17,411 bases of DNA from Candidatus Competibacteraceae bacterium (lineage in GTDB: Bacteria > Pseudomonadota > Gammaproteobacteria > Competibacterales > Competibacteraceae). Made by a program: the position numbers and the translations under genes. Of this stretch, positions 1 to 8,298 are shown one piece after another. The notes beneath the pieces were generated by a model. It did no database searches, had not been told where the DNA came from, and saw only the letters and a list, made by a program, of their open reading frames with translations. How positions within the stretch are numbered: position 1 is the first letter of the stretch; each line of letters starts with the position of its first letter. The stretch lies in contig JAGRHI010000229.1 in assembly GCA_020445045.1 (NCBI GenBank), forward strand, positions 1 to 17,411, written 5' to 3'.

Positions 1-1235
1 TTGATATCGGGGACGTTCTGGGAAAGCGCATCATCTCCACGCGCATCCGTGGCACCGTGACGGTTCTGGAGGAGAATGCGGTCGCGGCATTGGAGGTCAT
101 GAGCCGTTTCGCCACCGACCCGCGCTGGCTCATTTACCTGCCGCCCACGATGTCGCCCTCCGACACCCGAAAGGATGGGCCGACGCTTGAGCATCCCGAG
201 GAGAGCTTCCAGTACTTCCGCGCCAATGGCGTCCCGAAGGTGGTGTGCCAGGAAAAACACATGGGTTCACGGGCAGTCGCCGTTGTGTGCCGGGATGAAG
301 GTGTGGCCGCAAAACGCTTCGGTATCCAGGGTCGTGGTATCGGGGCGTTGTACACGCGGACGGGTCGACCCTTCCTTGGCGATCCCGCACTGGAGTCCAG
401 CTTCCTCGATCGTCTTCGCGCCGCGCTGACGAACGCTGATTTCTGGAAGAAGTTCGAATCGGACTGGTTCTGTCTTGACGCGGAACTCATGCCATGGTCC
501 GCAAAGGCTCAGGAATTGCTGCGGTCCCAGTACGCGCCGGTTGGAGCCACGGCCCGAGTCAGCATGTCCGCCGCTCTGGCGGCCCTTCGACTCGCGGCGT
601 CCCGCGCTGTGGAAATGAACGGTCTCGTTGACCGCTATGCGGCCCGTCAGGAGTGTGTCGAACAGTATACGGACGCCTATCGGCGCTACTGCTGGCCGGT
701 CTCCAGCATCGACGATTTCAAGTTTGCGCCGTTCCACCTGCTCGCATCCGAGAGATGTGTTTATGCCGACCGGGATCATATTTGGCATATGAGTACGCTT
801 GCCGAGCTTTGCGACGCAGGTGGCCGGATGCTGTACAAGACGGCATTCAAGATCGTCGATCTCACGAGCACGGAAAGTCAAGCCGATGGCATCGCATGGT
901 GGGAAGATCTCACCAAAAAGGGTGGCGAGGGCATGGTCGTCAAGCCCATTGAATGGGTCATGCGTGGTAAGAAAGGGCTGGTCCAACCCGCGATGAAGTG
1001 CCGTGGTAGGGAGTACCTGCGCATTATCTACGGGCCGGAGTACACTCTGGAGGAGCACATTGAGCGATTACGCGCACGCGGACTTGGGCCAAAGCGGTCC
1101 CTGGCACTGCGCGAGTTTGCTCTTGGACTCGAAGCCTTGTATCGCTTTGTGGAGAAAGAGCCGCTGTATCGAGTACATGAGTGTGTTTTCGGGGTTCTTG
1201 CATTGGAAAGCGAGCCTGTGGACCCAAGCCTGTGA
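1..1235 (+). CDS. pnkp: Polynucleotide kinase-phosphatase-ligase (Pnkp), C-terminal ligase part, 5'-truncated by window
   Basis: This is the 3' end of a bacterial Pnkp gene, the enzyme that heals and seals cleaved RNA, usually together with the Hen1 methyltransferase. The frame is open from base 3, so the GTG at 57 is internal and not a start. About 410 residues are visible, matching the adenylyltransferase (ligase) module that closes Pnkp proteins of about 850 residues; the kinase and phosphatase modules would lie upstream of base 1. Nucleotidyltransferase motif I is EKHMGSR, with the AMP-accepting lysine at 255-257. FCLDAELMPW (motif III), GGEGMVVKP (motif IV) and QPAMKCRGREYLRIIYGPEY (motif V and the family signature) follow in order. 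The tail FGVLALESEPVDPSL is typical of the family. It converges on the LysE-type gene 64 bp away. Family assignment is firm; whether Hen1 lies upstream cannot be seen. Confidence 0.9.
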   Translation, partial: DIGDVLGKRIISTRIRGTVTVLEENAVAALEVMSRFATDPRWLIYLPPTMSPSDTRKDGPTLEHPEESFQYFRANGVPKVVCQEKHMGSRAVAVVCRDEGVAAKRFGIQGRGIGALYTRTGRPFLGDPALESSFLDRLRAALTNADFWKKFESDWFCLDAELMPWSAKAQELLRSQYAPVGATARVSMSAALAALRLAASRAVEMNGLVDRYAARQECVEQYTDAYRRYCWPVSSIDDFKFAPFHLLASERCVYADRDHIWHMSTLAELCDAGGRMLYKTAFKIVDLTSTESQADGIAWWEDLTKKGGEGMVVKPIEWVMRGKKGLVQPAMKCRGREYLRIIYGPEYTLEEHIERLRARGLGPKRSLALREFALGLEALYRFVEKEPLYRVHECVFGVLALESEPVDPSL

Positions 1236-1299
1236 GGTTCCCCCAACAACGGAGTGGTCGAAAAGGCCGGACGGGTTTCGAAAGGCTAAGTCCGCCGGT

Positions 1300-1920
1300 T
1301 CAGCCCATCGCCAGCCGTCCGCCCTGGTACAGCCACAGCAGCGCGTAGGCCATCAGTAATCCGCCCAAACCGCGCATCAGCACGACGTAGCCTCGGCTAC
1401 GCAGCGCGTGGCGCAGACGATTCAGCAGCAGCGCCAGCGCCACTTTCGAGCCGACCAGCGGCAGGTAAAACGCGGCTATGAAAGCGGCGGCCGCCAGCGG
1501 TTCCCGCCGCCACGCCGCCAGCACGGTCGGCGCGCCCACCGCCAGCCAGAACAAGTAGGGGTTGGGGTTGAGGATATTGGCGATCACGCCGCGCCGCAGC
1601 GCGTTGCCCGGCGCGACCGGCGGCAATGCCGCGCCGCGAAATCGCAGGCTTTCCAGGCTCAGCCAGGCCAGATACAGTCCGCCGCCCAGATGCAACAGCG
1701 CTAGTGGCGGATCCTGGCCGGTCAGCGGTCGCAGCGCCAGCAGGGCGGCCAACACGAGCGGTGGATCGGTTAGCAGCGGCGCTAGCGCCACCGCCACCCC
1801 GGCGCGGACGCCATGGCGCAAGGTCTCGCTGGCCACCAGCGCCAGCAGCGGTCCCGGCGTCAGCCCGCCGCTCAGACCCAGCAGCAGGCCGGCCGCCGTG
1901 AGGCCGAGGACCGTGCTCAC
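1300..1920 (-). CDS. LysE/RhtB-family amino-acid exporter
   Basis: A small polytopic inner-membrane protein of 206 residues, the usual size of LysE/RhtB translocators, which export amino acids or related small molecules using the membrane potential. The N-terminus carries the family pattern GLSGGLTPGPLLALVASETL. Several hydrophobic segments rich in Leu, Ala and Val follow, including a central NPNPYLFWLAVGAP stretch typical of the fifth helix region. The start is GTG at 1920-1918. It overlaps the rsgA stop by four bases (GTGA), so translation is probably coupled to rsgA. The same reading frame stays open upstream to 2703, but that extension only mirrors rsgA in another frame and is too Arg/Gly-rich to be real. 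The substrate cannot be told from sequence. Confidence 0.85.
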   Translation of the reverse strand: MSTVLGLTAAGLLLGLSGGLTPGPLLALVASETLRHGVRAGVAVALAPLLTDPPLVLAALLALRPLTGQDPPLALLHLGGGLYLAWLSLESLRFRGAALPPVAPGNALRRGVIANILNPNPYLFWLAVGAPTVLAAWRREPLAAAAFIAAFYLPLVGSKVALALLLNRLRHALRSRGYVVLMRGLGGLLMAYALLWLYQGGRLAMG

Positions 1921-2945
1921 GAGCCTGGCCGTCCCGCTCGGGCCGCCGTCAATTCCGCCCGCAGTCTCAGATAGCTGTCCAGTCGGCGCGGGACGATCTC
2001 GCCGCGCGCCAGCGCCGCCGCCAGCGCGCAGCCGGGTTCGCCCTGATGCCGGCAGTCGGAAAACCGGCAGCGACCGAGATGCGGCATCAGTTCCGGGAAA
2101 CCTCGGTCCAGCGCGTCCGGGACGATTTCGCCCAATTCGAAACTGCGCACGCCCGGCGTGTCGATCAGATCGCCGCCACCCGGCAGGTGATAGAGCGTGC
2201 TGGTGGTGGTGGTGTGAGCACCGTGGCCGGTGGCCTGGGAGATGGCCTGGATGCGGATCTCGCGTTCCGGCAGCAGCGCCTGGACCAGCGACGACTTGCC
2301 CACTCCCGACTGACCGACCAGCAGGCTGACGTGTTCGCCCAGCCAGGCGCGCAATTCGTCCAGCCCCCGCGCGGCGCGGTTGCTGGCCAGCAGCAGGGGG
2401 TAACCGATGCGCCGGTAAGGTTCCAGCCGTTCCAGCAGCGCCGCTCGCGCCGCCGCATCCAGCAGATCCACCTTGTTCAGCACCAGCAGCCCTCGGACGC
2501 CGATCGCGGCGATCGCCACCAGATAGCGATCGAGCAAATATTCGCTGGGTTCCGGTTCCGGCGCCAGCACCACCGCCACCGCGTCGAGGTTGGCGGCCAC
2601 CGGTCGCGGTTGGCCACGGTAATCGGGGCGGGTCAGCAGCGAACGGCGCTCGATCAGCGCCACCACCACTCCCACTCTTTCTTCCGCGCCGGACGGCTGC
2701 CAAACCACCCGGTCGCCGCAGGCCAGCCGGCCCAGGTTTTGTCTTACCGCACAGCGGTGCAAGCCGCCTTCGTCATCCTCGACGATCAGGGCCGCGCCAT
2801 GATTGGCGATCACCAGACCGGTCCGTTCCGGGCCAAGCCCGACCGCATCCGGCGCCGGCGTCGGCCCGTCGGCGCGCTCGCGGCGGTGATCCTGCTGGCG
2901 CTGGATGCGCGCCCGCTGGCGCTGGGTCAGTCGCCGGTTGCTCAT
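1917..2945 (-). CDS. rsgA: Ribosome small subunit-dependent GTPase RsgA (YjeQ)
   Basis: A circularly permuted GTPase that checks late 30S maturation in the cytoplasm. At 342 residues it has the family length. The order of motifs is the permuted one: G4 NKVD at residues 157-160, the P-loop GQSGVGKSS at 211-219, a threonine run (TTTT, 245-248) for switch I, and DTPG at 262-265. An OB-fold region precedes them, at about residues 40-100. The C-terminal zinc site is complete, with Cys293, Cys298, His300 and Cys306 in CRFSDCRHQGEPGC. The basic N-terminal tail (MSNRRLTQRQRARIQ) is typical. It is divergent from orn across 93 bp, the arrangement known from gammaproteobacteria, and is followed by the coupled LysE-type gene. 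Confidence 0.97.
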   Translation of the reverse strand: MSNRRLTQRQRARIQRQQDHRRERADGPTPAPDAVGLGPERTGLVIANHGAALIVEDDEGGLHRCAVRQNLGRLACGDRVVWQPSGAEERVGVVVALIERRSLLTRPDYRGQPRPVAANLDAVAVVLAPEPEPSEYLLDRYLVAIAAIGVRGLLVLNKVDLLDAAARAALLERLEPYRRIGYPLLLASNRAARGLDELRAWLGEHVSLLVGQSGVGKSSLVQALLPEREIRIQAISQATGHGAHTTTTSTLYHLPGGGDLIDTPGVRSFELGEIVPDALDRGFPELMPHLGRCRFSDCRHQGEPGCALAAALARGEIVPRRLDSYLRLRAELTAARAGRPGS

Positions 2946-3038
2946 GACGCCCCGCCGTGGGCCGGCTGGCGTCGAACCGCCGCCGGAATCCGGTTAAACT
3001 GACCCTTCCCTTCCTTCCCCTCATATTCCAAAGACACC

Positions 3039-3593
3039 ATGTCCCCCGACAACCTGATCTGGATCGACCTGGAAATGACCGGCCTGGACACCCAGACCGA
3101 CCGCATCATCGAAATCGCGACCGTCGTTACCGACAGCCAACTGAACGTGCTCGCCGAAGGGCCGGTGCTGGCCATCCACCAGAGCGACGCGACCCTGGCG
3201 GCGATGGACGACTGGAACCGGAAGCAGCACGGCGGGTCCGGCCTGACGGCCCGGGTGCGCGCCAGCGGCTTGGACGAGCGCGAGGCCGAGACGCGCACCC
3301 TGGCGTTTCTCAGCCAGTACGTTCCTCCAGGCAAGTCGCCGATGTGCGGTAACAGCATCTGTCAGGACCGGCGCTTTCTGGCGCGCTGCATGCCGGATTT
3401 GGAAGGCTATTTCCACTACCGAAATCTGGACGTCAGCACGCTCAAGGAGTTGGCCCGCCGCTGGTATCCCGAGCGGATCAAGGGTTTCAACAAGAGCTCG
3501 ACCCACTTGGCGCTGCAAGACATTCACGACTCCATCGAGGAACTGCGCTTCTACCGTGAACGCTTGTTCGTGCCGGCGGCGAGTCATGCCTGA
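3039..3593 (+). CDS. orn: Oligoribonuclease
   Basis: A 3'-to-5' exoribonuclease that degrades RNA di- to pentanucleotides to mononucleotides and finishes both mRNA turnover and pGpG removal from c-di-GMP. The 184-residue length is standard. The DEDDh catalytic set is visible: Asp10 and Glu12 in IWIDLEMTGLD (ExoI), Asp110 in GNSICQDRRF (ExoII), and His156 with Asp161 in HLALQDIHDSIEEL (ExoIII). The ATG at 3039 gives MSPDNLIWIDLEMTG, as in other family members. There is no strong Shine-Dalgarno sequence before it. The gene is divergent from rsgA and converges on the rhodanese gene 41 bp downstream. Confidence 0.97.
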   Translation: MSPDNLIWIDLEMTGLDTQTDRIIEIATVVTDSQLNVLAEGPVLAIHQSDATLAAMDDWNRKQHGGSGLTARVRASGLDEREAETRTLAFLSQYVPPGKSPMCGNSICQDRRFLARCMPDLEGYFHYRNLDVSTLKELARRWYPERIKGFNKSSTHLALQDIHDSIEELRFYRERLFVPAASHA

Positions 3594-3634
3594 CGGCGGT
3601 TCCAGCCGCGCTATCCCTGCTGGATCACCCTTCC

Positions 3635-4459
3635 TCAGCGCTCGACCGGCAAGCTGGGATCGTTACCCCATTCCGACCAGGCGCCGGGATAGCCGCGCAC
3701 CCGCGGATAGCCCAGATGGCGCAACACCCAGTAGGTATGCGCCGAGCGGTGGTGAGTCTGACAGTAGACGATCACCTCCTTGTCGGGCGTGACGCCGCGC
3801 GTCGCCAGCAATTCCCGCAGCACCGAATCGGGTTGCAGGCGCAACTGCCGTTGCGGGTCCATGGCATCGATCCAGTTCAGGTTGACCGCGCCGGGGATAT
3901 GGCCGCCACGAGCGGCGCGTTGGTCCAGGCCGGCGAATTCGGCCGGAGTACGGGTGTCGAGCAGGGCCATGTCGGCATGTCCGAGCCGTTCCAGAATGTA
4001 GGCTTTGTCGGCCACCGCCGCTGGGTTGGCGAAACGGGCCGGATAAGCGCCGCGCGACGGGTGACGGAACTGGGTCTCCAGCGGTCCGCCGGCGGCATCC
4101 CAGGCATGGCGGCCGCCGTTGAGCAGCGAAACCGGTTCGTGGCCGAGTACCGCCAGCGTCCACAGCAAGCGCCCGGCGCGGCCGTTGCCTTCGTCGTCGT
4201 AGGCGACCACATGCCGTTCCGGGGTCAGGCCGAGCCGCGAACACACTTCGCCCAGCCACGCTTCGTCCGGCAGCAGGCCCATCGCCGGCGGTTCGACCCG
4301 GACCAGATCGGCATAATCGAGATGGACCGCGCCGGGGATGTGGCCGGCGGCGTAACTGGCCGGATTGGACAGGTCCACGATGAGAATCCTGGGGTCGGCC
4401 AAGTACGGTTGAAGCTGCTCCGGTTCGATCAGCAGCGGCGGATTCGAGGCGGCGGTCAT
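3635..4459 (-). CDS. Thiosulfate sulfurtransferase, two-domain rhodanese (RhdA-like)
   Basis: A tandem rhodanese of 274 residues that transfers sulfane sulfur from thiosulfate or a related donor to a thiophile through a cysteine persulfide. The N-terminal inactive domain shows ILIVDLSNPASYAAGHIPGA. The C-terminal active domain shows MALLDTRTPAEF, GGHIPGAVNL and the catalytic loop CQTHHRS, with the active Cys at residue 233. The CQTHHRS loop is the one known from Azotobacter vinelandii RhdA (about 271 residues) rather than the CRKG-type loop of other rhodaneses. I chose the ATG at 4459 because GGAG sits five bases before it and the length then matches RhdA. An in-frame ATG at 4537 would add 26 residues with no family character. 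The gene stands alone on the minus strand. Confidence 0.9.
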   Translation of the reverse strand: MTAASNPPLLIEPEQLQPYLADPRILIVDLSNPASYAAGHIPGAVHLDYADLVRVEPPAMGLLPDEAWLGEVCSRLGLTPERHVVAYDDEGNGRAGRLLWTLAVLGHEPVSLLNGGRHAWDAAGGPLETQFRHPSRGAYPARFANPAAVADKAYILERLGHADMALLDTRTPAEFAGLDQRAARGGHIPGAVNLNWIDAMDPQRQLRLQPDSVLRELLATRGVTPDKEVIVYCQTHHRSAHTYWVLRHLGYPRVRGYPGAWSEWGNDPSLPVER

Positions 4460-4679
4460 GCGGGCTCCTGCAAGGTTCGATGCCATGATGGTTGCGCTTT
4501 TGACCCGCGCGAACGGCGCAAGGTAAGCGGAGATCACAAATCATTTCCCATCATCACAAGTTGCCGTCCCACGCGCAACGGTATCCGATCCAAGCGCAAG
4601 GCGGCGAGTGGCCAGCGATCCTTTCACCTCCTGACGCGAATGCCCACCGCGCAAGAAGGGTGGAAAAACCGCCGTTCGC

Positions 4680-5852
4680 TCAAACCGGCTCGGCTTCCGG
4701 CATGAACGCCTGCAACAGATCGTTCAGAAACCGCAGCCCCAGCTCGCTCGCTTGCAGGCGTTCGGGATCATTTTCCAGCAATCCCCGCGCTCGCGCCTGG
4801 CTCCAGCCTGGCTCCAGCGCCGCCAGCGGCAGACCGGCGCGCTCGCCGAACAGCGCCGTCGGCACGCCTTCGACCAGACGCAAGGCATTCATCAGAAACT
4901 CCAGCGGCAACTCGGCCGCGGGCACCGGCGCGTCGCCGCCGACGCCGGCCGGCGTGCCGGCCCGCGCCAGATAGTCGCGCGGGTGTTTGACTTTCCACAG
5001 GCGTTGAATGCGCCCGGCGGCGGGATCGCTCAGCTTGCCGTGCGCGCCGGCGCCGATGCCAAGATAGTCGCCGAATGTCCAGTAATTCAGATTATGCCGG
5101 CAGCGTCGGTCGGCGCGGGCGTAGGCCGATACTTCGTAGCGCGGGTATCCATGCCGGGCCAGTTCCTCCTGGGCACGGTCCTGGATGACGTCGATGATCT
5201 CATCGTCCGGCAAGCGCGGTGGCGACCGGTAAAATCGGGTATTGGGTTCGAGGGTGAGCTGGTAATGGGAAAAGTGCGCCGGTTGCAGCGCCAGCGCACA
5301 GGCGAGGTCGGTCCGCGCTTGTTCGGCCGTCTGACCCGGCAAGCCGAACATCAGATCCAGATTGAAGTTGTCCAGCCCGGCGGCATGGGCGGCCTCGGCG
5401 GCGGCGATCGCCGCGCGGCGGTCGTGAATCCGCCCCAGGGCGCGCAACTGCCCGTCATCGAAGCTTTGCACCCCGATCGACAAGCGGTTGATGCCGATTT
5501 CGTGGAATTCGGCGAATTTGTCCCGTTCGACCGTGCCGGGGTTGGCCTCCAGGGTGATTTCCAGATCGGGGCGCAGCGGCAGGCGGGCGCGCAATCCCGA
5601 CAGCAGCCGATCCAGCGCTTCGGCCGAGAACAGACTCGGGGTGCCGCCGCCGATAAACACACTCTCGATACGTCGTCCCCAGACTCGAGGCAGATCCTGT
5701 TCCAGATCGGCCAGCAGCGCGTCCACGTAGGCCCGTTCCGGCAGCGGCCCGCGCGCTTCGTGGGAATTGAAATCGCAGTACGGGCACTTGCGCGCGCACC
5801 AGGGAATATGGACATACAGCGTCAACGGAATCGGCGCGGTGAAAACGGGCAT
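4680..5852 (-). CDS. hemW: Radical SAM haem chaperone HemW
   Basis: A cytoplasmic radical SAM protein of 390 residues, formerly often annotated as oxygen-independent coproporphyrinogen III oxidase but now regarded as a haem-delivery protein. The radical SAM cluster motif CARKCPYC gives Cys19, Cys23 and Cys26. The SAM-binding GGGTPS lies at 68-73, and the conserved LEANPGT at 101-107. The HNLNYW motif at 253-258 matches HNxxYW, which marks HemW rather than true HemN; the extra N-terminal cysteine of HemN is absent. The C-terminal winged-helix HemN_C region fills the remainder. It is the last gene of the rph-rdgB-hemW operon and starts 10 bp after the rdgB stop. Confidence 0.93.
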   Translation of the reverse strand: MPVFTAPIPLTLYVHIPWCARKCPYCDFNSHEARGPLPERAYVDALLADLEQDLPRVWGRRIESVFIGGGTPSLFSAEALDRLLSGLRARLPLRPDLEITLEANPGTVERDKFAEFHEIGINRLSIGVQSFDDGQLRALGRIHDRRAAIAAAEAAHAAGLDNFNLDLMFGLPGQTAEQARTDLACALALQPAHFSHYQLTLEPNTRFYRSPPRLPDDEIIDVIQDRAQEELARHGYPRYEVSAYARADRRCRHNLNYWTFGDYLGIGAGAHGKLSDPAAGRIQRLWKVKHPRDYLARAGTPAGVGGDAPVPAAELPLEFLMNALRLVEGVPTALFGERAGLPLAALEPGWSQARARGLLENDPERLQASELGLRFLNDLLQAFMPEAEPV

Positions 5853-5862
5853 CGCGCCGTGC

Positions 5863-6477
5863 TCAATCCATCGGCGGCGGCAGTGGGTTCAACTTCAGCG
5901 CTTGCGCCAACTGGGCCAGCGCCTGGCCGCGATGGCTGAGCCGGTTCTTGACCGCCGGATCGAGTTCGGCGGCCGTCTGGGCTTCGCTGGGAACGAGGAA
6001 CACCGGATCGTAGCCGAAGCCACCGTCGCCATACGGCTCGAAGGTGATCAGCCCCTCCCAACTGGCTTGACAGATCAATGGCATCGGGTCGGCGGCATGG
6101 CGCAGCAAGGCCAGGGCGCAATGAAAGCGGGCGCCACGCCATTCGGCGGGGGTTTCGCCCAATTCCGCCAGCAGCTTGGCGATGTTGGCGCGGTCGTTGG
6201 CCTCGGGACCGGCGTAACGGGCCGAATAGATCCCCGGCGCTCCCTTCAAGGCGTCCACCACCAGGCCGGAATCGTCCGCCAACGCCGGCAGCCCGGTATG
6301 CCGGGTGGCGTTACGGGCCTTGAGCAAGGCATTCTCGACGAAACTCAGTCCGGTTTCCTCGACTTCCGGCACGGCAAACGCCGACTGGGGCACGATCTCC
6401 ACCTCCAGTTCGGTCAGAACGATGCTGAATTCGCGGACCTTGCCGGGGTTGCCGGTCGCTAGCACGATCTTGCGCAT
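5863..6477 (-). CDS. rdgB: XTP/dITP diphosphatase (RdgB/HAM1 family)
   Basis: Hydrolyses dITP, XTP and ITP to the monophosphates and so keeps deaminated purines out of nucleic acids. At 204 residues it fits the family. TGNPGK at 8-13 is the substrate-binding loop, ADDSGL at 67-72 carries the metal-binding and catalytic acids, GFGYDP lies at 153-158, and the base-recognition KNRLSHRG at 177-184. I prefer the ATG at 6477 because GGAG lies seven bases upstream; a second ATG two codons earlier (6483) is possible. The open frame continues to 6600, but that part lies within rph and has no family character. It follows the rph stop by 19 bp and precedes hemW by 10 bp, so the three are very likely one transcript. 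Confidence 0.95.
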   Translation of the reverse strand: MRKIVLATGNPGKVREFSIVLTELEVEIVPQSAFAVPEVEETGLSFVENALLKARNATRHTGLPALADDSGLVVDALKGAPGIYSARYAGPEANDRANIAKLLAELGETPAEWRGARFHCALALLRHAADPMPLICQASWEGLITFEPYGDGGFGYDPVFLVPSEAQTAAELDPAVKNRLSHRGQALAQLAQALKLNPLPPPMD

Positions 6478-6496
6478 GGTCATGCTCCGCCCGCGC

Positions 6497-7219
6497 TCAG
6501 GCCGATAGTCCCAACACTTCCCGCTGCTTGCGCAACAAGCGTTCGATGCCGCCGCGCGCCAGTTCCAGCATCGCCTGCAATTCCTCGATGCGGAAGGCAT
6601 GGCCCTCGGCGGTGCCTTGGAGTTCGACGAAGGCCCCGGCGTCGTTCATCACCACGTTCATGTCGGTTTCCGCCTCGGAATCCTCGGCGTAGTCCAGATC
6701 CAGCACCGGCGTGCCCTGAAAGATACCCACCGACACCGAGGCCACCTGCCCGTGCAGGGGGTTTCTCTTGAAGGATCTTCGGCCGATCAAGTGGCGCACC
6801 GCGTCGGCCAGCGCCACGAAGCCGCCGGTGATGGCGGCGGTGCGGGTACCGCCATCGGCCTGGATCACGTCGCAGTCCAGGGTAATGGTGCGCTCGCCCA
6901 GCGCTTCCAGATCCAGCACCGCGCGCAGCGCCCGGCCGATCAGCCGCTGGATTTCCATGGTTCGCCCGTCCTGCCGGCCGCGGCTGGCCTCGCGGCTGGA
7001 GCGGGTGTGGGTGGCGCGCGGCAACATACCGTATTCGGCCGTCACCCAGCCCCGCCCCTTGCCCTTGAGGAAAGGCGGCACCCGCTCCTCGACACTGGCG
7101 GTGCAGATCACCCGGGTGTCGCCGAACTCCACCAGCACCGACCCTTCGGCATGCTTGGTGAATTGGCGGGTCATTCGGATCGGGCGCAGTTCGTCGACGG
7201 CGCGGTTGCTGGGGCGCAT
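6497..7219 (-). CDS. rph: Ribonuclease PH
   Basis: A phosphorolytic 3'-to-5' exoribonuclease that trims tRNA 3' ends and structured RNAs using phosphate. The 240 residues match the family. The N-terminus MRPSNRAVDELRPI is characteristic. Arg86 in GRQDGRTMEIQRLIGR and GGTR at 123-126 form the phosphate site, and Asp180 and Asp186 in DLDYAEDSEAETDMN match the metal-binding acids. Translation starts at ATG 7219 with AGGA eight bases before it. It is the first gene of the rph-rdgB-hemW operon and is divergent from yicC over 193 bp, the usual gammaproteobacterial pairing. Confidence 0.97.
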   Translation of the reverse strand: MRPSNRAVDELRPIRMTRQFTKHAEGSVLVEFGDTRVICTASVEERVPPFLKGKGRGWVTAEYGMLPRATHTRSSREASRGRQDGRTMEIQRLIGRALRAVLDLEALGERTITLDCDVIQADGGTRTAAITGGFVALADAVRHLIGRRSFKRNPLHGQVASVSVGIFQGTPVLDLDYAEDSEAETDMNVVMNDAGAFVELQGTAEGHAFRIEELQAMLELARGGIERLLRKQREVLGLSA

Positions 7220-7263
7220 GGCGGGTTTCCTGTGGTGAAAGCGTCAAGATTCGAAGGGGCGGC

Positions 7264-7292
7264 ACTATAGCAGAACCGACGCCAAGTCAGCC
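7264..7292 (-). promoter_or_regulatory. Possible promoter of the rph-rdgB-hemW operon
   Basis: Reading on the minus strand, a good -10 hexamer TATAGT occupies 7269-7264, about 45 bases before the rph start codon. The upstream CTGACT at 15-bp spacing, or GGCTGA at 17 bp, is only a weak -35. This is the best promoter-like signal I see in the rph/yicC divergent region. It rests on consensus matching alone. Confidence 0.3.
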
Positions 7293-7412
7293 GACGGTGA
7301 GGGTCCGCCGTCCCGTTTCGAACGGAGCCGTCAGGAAAATTCAGCGCGATGGCGGGCTAATCCCAGCGGCTCGACCTAAGATAAAAGGAACCATCGAAGA
7401 CGAGGATAGCCC

Positions 7413-8279
7413 ATGTTACGCAGCATGACCGCCTTTGCGCGCCAGGAGCAGTCCAGCGCCTGGGGTAGCATCACTTGGGAATTGCGCTCGGTCAACCACC
7501 GTTATCTGGAAACCACCATCCGTCTGCCGGATGCGCTGCGCGGATTGGAATTATTGGCGCGCGAGCGTATCGGTGGGGTGTTGAGTCGCGGCAAGGTGGA
7601 GTGCACCCTCAAGCTGCAAGCCACCGGGGCGACGGTGGCCGCGCTCACGTTGAACCGACCGCTGGTCGAACGTCTGCTGGAGGTCGCGGCGGAGGTGGAA
7701 CACATGATGGGGCCGGGTACCGGTCTGCGCTTGGTGGACGTGCTGCGCTGGCCGGGCGCGGTCAACGAGGCGGAGCCGAATCTGGACGAAGTCCGGCTGG
7801 CCATTCTCGACTGCCTGGACGCGGCGTTACGGGATCTGGTCGTCACCCGGGAACGGGAAGGCCAACGCACCGCCGAATTGCTGCGGCAGCGTTGCGACGC
7901 CATGCGGGTCCAGGTCGAGTTGGTGCGCGCCCGCCGGCCCGAGGTGTTGGCGCGTTGGCGCGACAAGCTGCTGAGTCGGCTGGCCGATATCCCGGTCGAC
8001 GCTGATACCAGCCGCCTGGAACAGGAACTGGTGCTGATCGCGCAGCGTCTGGACGTGGACGAGGAACTCGACCGGTTGGATACCCATCTCGACGAGATTC
8101 AGGCTGTGTTCGAACGCGACGAGGCCGTCGGTCGGCGGCTGGATTTCCTGATGCAGGAGCTCAACCGGGAAGCCAATACCCTGTCCTCGAAATCCGCCGA
8201 CGCCGATACCACCCGCGCCGCGGTCGAGCTGAAGGTGCTGATCGAGCAGATGCGGGAACAGGTGCAGAACATCGAGTAA
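7413..8279 (+). CDS. yicC: YicC family endoribonuclease
   Basis: A 288-residue member of the YicC/YloC family, described in E. coli as an endoribonuclease acting on small RNAs. The N-terminus MLRSMTAFARQE and the following WELRSVNHRYLETTIRLPD are the family signature of the YicC-like N-terminal domain (roughly residues 1-155). The C-terminal DUF1732 region contains DTSRLEQELVLIAQRLDVDEELDRL and the conserved GRRLDFLMQELNREANTLSSKS, which is the most diagnostic part. The start ATG has GAGGA about eight bases upstream. It is divergent from rph, as expected. No terminator-like hairpin with a T-run is visible after the stop. Confidence 0.95.
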   Translation: MLRSMTAFARQEQSSAWGSITWELRSVNHRYLETTIRLPDALRGLELLARERIGGVLSRGKVECTLKLQATGATVAALTLNRPLVERLLEVAAEVEHMMGPGTGLRLVDVLRWPGAVNEAEPNLDEVRLAILDCLDAALRDLVVTREREGQRTAELLRQRCDAMRVQVELVRARRPEVLARWRDKLLSRLADIPVDADTSRLEQELVLIAQRLDVDEELDRLDTHLDEIQAVFERDEAVGRRLDFLMQELNREANTLSSKSADADTTRAAVELKVLIEQMREQVQNIE

Positions 8280-8298
8280 GGTTTCATCCCGTTTCACC

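Noticed and set aside
57..59. GTG at 57 as the start of a stand-alone RNA ligase
   Set aside because: The frame is open to base 3 and the residues before it (GDVLGKRIISTRIRGT) continue the Pnkp sequence, so the gene is cut by the window edge.
1300..2703. A 467-codon frame joining an Arg/Gly-rich region to the LysE-type protein
   Set aside because: Bases 1921-2703 are fully explained by rsgA in another frame on the same strand. The upstream part of the 467-codon frame has no family character. The real start is the GTG at 1920.
4460..4679. Frames in the gap between the rhodanese gene and hemW
   Set aside because: Open frames here only extend antisense shadows of the flanking genes. I see no gene, RNA or clear terminator in these 220 bases.
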